Shown here piece by piece: positions 61,062 through 64,000 of a stretch of DNA of 64,000 bases; position 1 is the stretch's first letter, and every line of letters starts with the position of its first letter. A program made the position numbers and the translations under genes. This DNA comes from Corticimicrobacter sp040137905. Its GTDB lineage: Bacteria > Pseudomonadota > Gammaproteobacteria > Burkholderiales > Burkholderiaceae_B. The notes under the pieces were generated by a model, which saw only the letters and a program-made list of their open reading frames with translations, ran no database searches and had not been told where the DNA came from. The DNA lies in NCBI RefSeq assembly GCF_040137905.1, contig NZ_JBEFDG010000066.1, positions 1 through 64,000 of the forward strand, in the 5' to 3' direction.

Positions 61062-61958
61062 ATGGATCGCTTCAAGCAGATGAGCAGTTTCGTGGCTGTC
61101 GCCACGCTGGGCAGCCTGTCTGCTGCCGCGCGTGATGAAGGGGTGACGCCAGCCATCATTGGTCGGCGCATCGATGCCCTGGAAGCACGGCTGGGCGTCA
61201 AGCTGCTGGTGCGAGCCACGCGGCGGCTGTCGCTGACGGCCGAAGGCGAAACCTTCCTGGCTGAATCACAGCGTATCCTGCGCGACCTCGAGGCCACCGA
61301 AGGCATGGTGGCACAGGGTAGCCGGCGTCCCAGCGGCCGTCTGCGGGTCAGTGCTCCGGCCGGTTTCGGGCGGCGCCATCTGGCCCCGCTGTTGCCAATC
61401 TTTGCGCGTGCCTGGCCGGATGTCCATGTCGCACTTGAGTTGAACGACCGTCTGGTGGATCTTGTCGAGGAGCGCTTTGACTGTGCAGTGCGTATTGGTG
61501 ATCTGGTCGACTCCAGCCTGATCGGCATCCGGCTGGCCGATAACCAGCGGGTCGTGGTGGCAGCACCTGCCTATCTGTCGCGCCGGGGGTGCCCGCGTAC
61601 GGTCGCCGATCTGGCGCATGTCGATTGCCTGACTTTCGGTGGTGCCGGGGGCAACCAGTCGCGGGGCTGGCTTTTCAGCGTCAAAGGCCAGACCGTGGCG
61701 CAGCGTGTCAGCGGGGCACTGGAGTGCAGCGATGGCAGTGTGCTGCATGAGTGGACACTGCAGGGTCTGGGGCTGTCGTGGCGATCGATGTGGGAGGTGC
61801 GCGATGACCTTGCCCAGGGACGGCTGGTGACGGTGCTGGATGAATTCCGTGCCCCGCCCAACGGGATTTTCGCTATCCTTCCGGAACGCAAGCATTTGCC
61901 GTTGCGCACGCGGGTGTTCGTGGACTGGTTGCGGGACAGTTTTGCCCGCGATTTTTGA
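61062..61958 (+). CDS. LysR-family transcriptional regulator
   Basis: 298 residues. N-terminal winged helix (MDRFKQMSSFVAVATLGSLS, TPAIIGRRIDALEARLGVKL, RRLSLTAEGETFLAESQRIL) and a substrate-binding domain (GRLRVSAPAGFGRRHLAPLL). It belongs to the CrgA/DsdC-like subgroup with the short DRFKQM start. Divergent from glcB over 123 bases, so it may control malate synthase; the effector is not known. Confidence 0.93.
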   Translation: MDRFKQMSSFVAVATLGSLSAAARDEGVTPAIIGRRIDALEARLGVKLLVRATRRLSLTAEGETFLAESQRILRDLEATEGMVAQGSRRPSGRLRVSAPAGFGRRHLAPLLPIFARAWPDVHVALELNDRLVDLVEERFDCAVRIGDLVDSSLIGIRLADNQRVVVAAPAYLSRRGCPRTVADLAHVDCLTFGGAGGNQSRGWLFSVKGQTVAQRVSGALECSDGSVLHEWTLQGLGLSWRSMWEVRDDLAQGRLVTVLDEFRAPPNGIFAILPERKHLPLRTRVFVDWLRDSFARDF

Positions 61959-61998
61959 TCACCTGCGCGCTGAATCTGTATTGACTGATACCTGGAGC

Positions 61999-62571
61999 AT
62001 GAGCATGGGGCACCGCCTGAGTGTGATTTCAACCCGTACCGGAGATGATGGCACGACCGGCCTGGGCGATGGGCGGCGGGTGGCCAAGGATGACCTGCGC
62101 ATTGCTGCCCTGGGCGACGTGGATGAACTGAACAGTCATCTGGGCGTGCTGCTGGCCGAGAACCTGCCGGATCCGGTTGATACGGACCTGCTGGCCATCC
62201 AGCATGATCTGTTCGATCTGGGGGGGGAACTGGCCATTCCGGGTCATGTGATGCTGCAGGAGACACATGTGCAGCGTCTGGATCGCATGCTGGCACACTA
62301 CAACGCGACGTTGCCGCCCCTGCGCGAATTCATCCTGCCTGGCGGCAGTCGGCCGGCGGCGTTGGCGCATGTGGCGCGTACCGTGGCGCGTCGGGCGGAG
62401 CGGTCGGTGGTGGCGCTGGCGCGTCAGGAGACGTTCGGTGTCCTGCCGCAGCAGTATCTCAATCGTCTGTCCGACCTGCTGTTCGTGCTGGCCCGCAGCC
62501 TCAATGCCGTTGCCGGTGGCCAGGACGTTCTGTGGGATCGCTCCTGGAGCCGCAATCGGCCCCAGTCCTGA
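61999..62571 (+). CDS. PduO-type cob(I)alamin adenosyltransferase
   Basis: 190 residues from the ATG at 61999 (a second ATG two codons later). The ATP-binding N-terminus STRTGDDGTTGLGDGRRVAK with KDDLRIAALGDVDELNSHLG, and the later ARTVARRAERSVVAL, with NRLSDLLFVLAR are characteristic. It forms adenosylcobalamin. It follows the LysR gene by 40 bases and converges with the permease gene. Confidence 0.95.
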   Translation: MSMGHRLSVISTRTGDDGTTGLGDGRRVAKDDLRIAALGDVDELNSHLGVLLAENLPDPVDTDLLAIQHDLFDLGGELAIPGHVMLQETHVQRLDRMLAHYNATLPPLREFILPGGSRPAALAHVARTVARRAERSVVALARQETFGVLPQQYLNRLSDLLFVLARSLNAVAGGQDVLWDRSWSRNRPQS

Positions 62572-62580
62572 TCATCGGGC

Positions 62581-63984
62581 TCAGCCCTTGCGTCTGTTGC
62601 GGATGAAGAAGTAGACCACGCCCAGGAACACGAACCAGAGCGGCGTGACGACGAGCGCCAGGGCCGTATCGGGTTTCTGGGCCAGTGCCCACAGCACGAA
62701 GCCGAAGAAGGCGAAAACGACCAAGGCCATCGGCACACCACCCGGCATCTTGAAGTGCGAGCGTGCGTGCAGTTCGGGGCGCGTGCGGCGGTACTGAATG
62801 TACGATGCCAGGATGATCGACCAGACGAAGATGAACAGCACGGCCGAGATCGTGGTGACCAGCGTGAAGGCTTCGATGATGCTCTTGCCTGCGTACAGCA
62901 GGGCGACACCTGACAGCAGGAAGATGCACGAGAAGAACAGGGCGTTGACGGGCACTTTGCGCTTGTTGAGTTCGCCGAGCTTCTTGGGGGCATGACCACT
63001 GTCGGCCAGGCCGAAGATCATGCGCGAGGTCGAGTAGATGCCCGAGTTGGCGCTGGAGGCCGCCGATGTCAGGACCACGAAGTTGACCACATGGGCGGCG
63101 ATGCTCAGGCCGGCCAGCGAGAACATGGCGACGAACGGGCTGTGCTCGGGGCTGATGCGATCCCAGGGCGTGACCGTGACGATCACGAAGAGCGCGCCGA
63201 CATAGAACAGCACGATGCGCCAGGGAATGGAGTTGATGGCCTTGGGCAGGTTGCGCTCGGGATTTTCGGTTTCGGCGGCCGCGGTGCCGACCAGCTCGAT
63301 ACCGACGAAGGCAAAGACGGCGATCTGGAAACCCGCCACGAAGCCCATGAAGCCGTTGGGGAAGAAGCCGCCATTGGCCCATAGGTGCGTGATCGAGGCT
63401 CGCGTGCCATCGGGCAGGGCAAACTGGGTCAGCAGCATGAACATGCCGGTCACGATCAGGCCCACGATGGCGATGATCTTGATCAGTGCGAACCAGAATT
63501 CGATTTCACCGAAATTGCGTACCGATGGCAGGTTGAGCACCAGTAAGACCAGGATCAGGCCCAGTGCCGGTATCCACAGCGCCAGTTCCGGAAACCAGAA
63601 CGCCATGTAGCCGGCCACGGCTACTACGTCGGCTACGCCGGTCACGATCCAGCACAGCCAATAGGTCCAGCCGGTATAGAACTTGGCCCATGGGCCGAGC
63701 AGGTCGCCGGCGAAGTCGGCAAAGGAGCGGTAGTGCAGGTTGGACAGCAGTAGTTCGCCAAGCGCCCGCATGACGAAGAACAGCATGAAGCCGATGATGG
63801 CGTAGACCAGCAGGATGGAAGGCCCGGCCAGCGAGATCGTCTTGCCTGAACCCATGAACAGGCCGGTGCCGATGGCACCACCGATGGCGATCAGTTGCAG
63901 GTGGCGGTTGCTGAGATTGCGGGCGAGCCGGGTCGGCTCTTCCTGCCCATCGTGGGCGGTGTGGTGCGAAGGAGCTGCGCTCAT
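62581..63984 (-). CDS. CycA-like amino acid permease (APC superfamily)
   Basis: 467 residues, twelve membrane segments. The family start NLSNRHLQLIAIGGAIGTGL and FMGSGKTISLAGPSILLVY, then GELLLSNLHYRSFADFAGDL, GWTYWLCWIVTGVADVVAVA and FAFVGIELVGTAAAETENPE are typical of the AAT family and closest in feel to CycA (D-Ala/D-Ser/Gly). The start ATG is 16 bases inside the window edge, so the gene is complete. Substrate inferred. Confidence 0.93.
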   Translation of the reverse strand: MSAAPSHHTAHDGQEEPTRLARNLSNRHLQLIAIGGAIGTGLFMGSGKTISLAGPSILLVYAIIGFMLFFVMRALGELLLSNLHYRSFADFAGDLLGPWAKFYTGWTYWLCWIVTGVADVVAVAGYMAFWFPELALWIPALGLILVLLVLNLPSVRNFGEIEFWFALIKIIAIVGLIVTGMFMLLTQFALPDGTRASITHLWANGGFFPNGFMGFVAGFQIAVFAFVGIELVGTAAAETENPERNLPKAINSIPWRIVLFYVGALFVIVTVTPWDRISPEHSPFVAMFSLAGLSIAAHVVNFVVLTSAASSANSGIYSTSRMIFGLADSGHAPKKLGELNKRKVPVNALFFSCIFLLSGVALLYAGKSIIEAFTLVTTISAVLFIFVWSIILASYIQYRRTRPELHARSHFKMPGGVPMALVVFAFFGFVLWALAQKPDTALALVVTPLWFVFLGVVYFFIRNRRKG

Positions 63985-64000
63985 GGTGTCAGGATGTTTC

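Overview
The window is GC-rich chromosomal DNA, densely coding on both strands. Gene content and order suggest a betaproteobacterium of the order Burkholderiales, most likely family Alcaligenaceae (Bordetella/Kerstersia-like); the genus cannot be fixed from sequence alone. The pointers are the mdh / GntR / sdhCDAB-sdhE-gltA-odhA-odhB-lpd block, the AcnD-type methylcitrate cycle, phaC-phaB-phaR, a DctPQM TRAP transporter and long TrpS and BetT proteins. I see no tRNA, rRNA, CRISPR array, insertion sequence, phage gene or replication origin, and no gene-free stretch longer than 300 bases.

Layout. 1-1021 is the 3' end of an RND efflux outer-membrane factor. 1131-4014 is a visibly T-rich island of small genes (Imm11/DUF1629-like, an unknown lipoprotein, a decayed Imm11 copy, two SUKH/SMI1-like genes) that look like orphan immunity genes with no toxin in view. 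4031-9855 holds housekeeping genes: an unknown secreted protein, purU, a flavin reductase, pdxH, a ChaC-like cyclotransferase, tcdA, an alpha/beta hydrolase and a LysR regulator. 9973-13568 is a TRAP transporter overlapping a VanX-type D-Ala-D-Ala dipeptidase gene. 13592-15179 is a second patch of small unknown, immunity-like genes.

15183-34447 is the metabolic core. On the minus strand mdh, prpB, prpC, acnD and prpF carry malate oxidation and the 2-methylcitrate cycle. Divergently, on the plus strand, run a GntR regulator, sdhCDAB, sdhE, gltA, odhA, odhB and lpd. A near-perfect palindrome sits between mdh and gntR. Together these genes cover most of the oxidative TCA cycle and link it to propionate use. 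Intrinsic terminators follow sdhE, gltA and lpd, and a terminator-like hairpin separates odhA from odhB.

34645-42867 carries a membrane protein, a YncE-like propeller plus TonB-dependent receptor with a candidate Fur box, zapE, a DUF423 protein, trpS, a rhodanese/DUF2892 pair under an AT-rich palindrome, and grxB. 42876-50179 carries tex, a DinG/YoaA helicase, bamD, rluD and pgeF (yfiH). 50271-53318 is the polyhydroxybutyrate operon phaC-phaB-phaR without a thiolase. The rest holds a DUF1328 protein, a BCCT transporter, a nitronate-monooxygenase-like flavoprotein with an unusual four-cysteine motif, hemN behind an FNR-type box, glcB with a divergent LysR regulator, a PduO-type cobalamin adenosyltransferase and a CycA-like amino-acid permease.

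The most promising leads are the partly decayed immunity island, the TRAP-dipeptidase pairing, the four-cysteine motif in the flavoprotein, the hairpin between odhA and odhB, and the palindrome joining mdh and gntR. None is proven here to be a new system.
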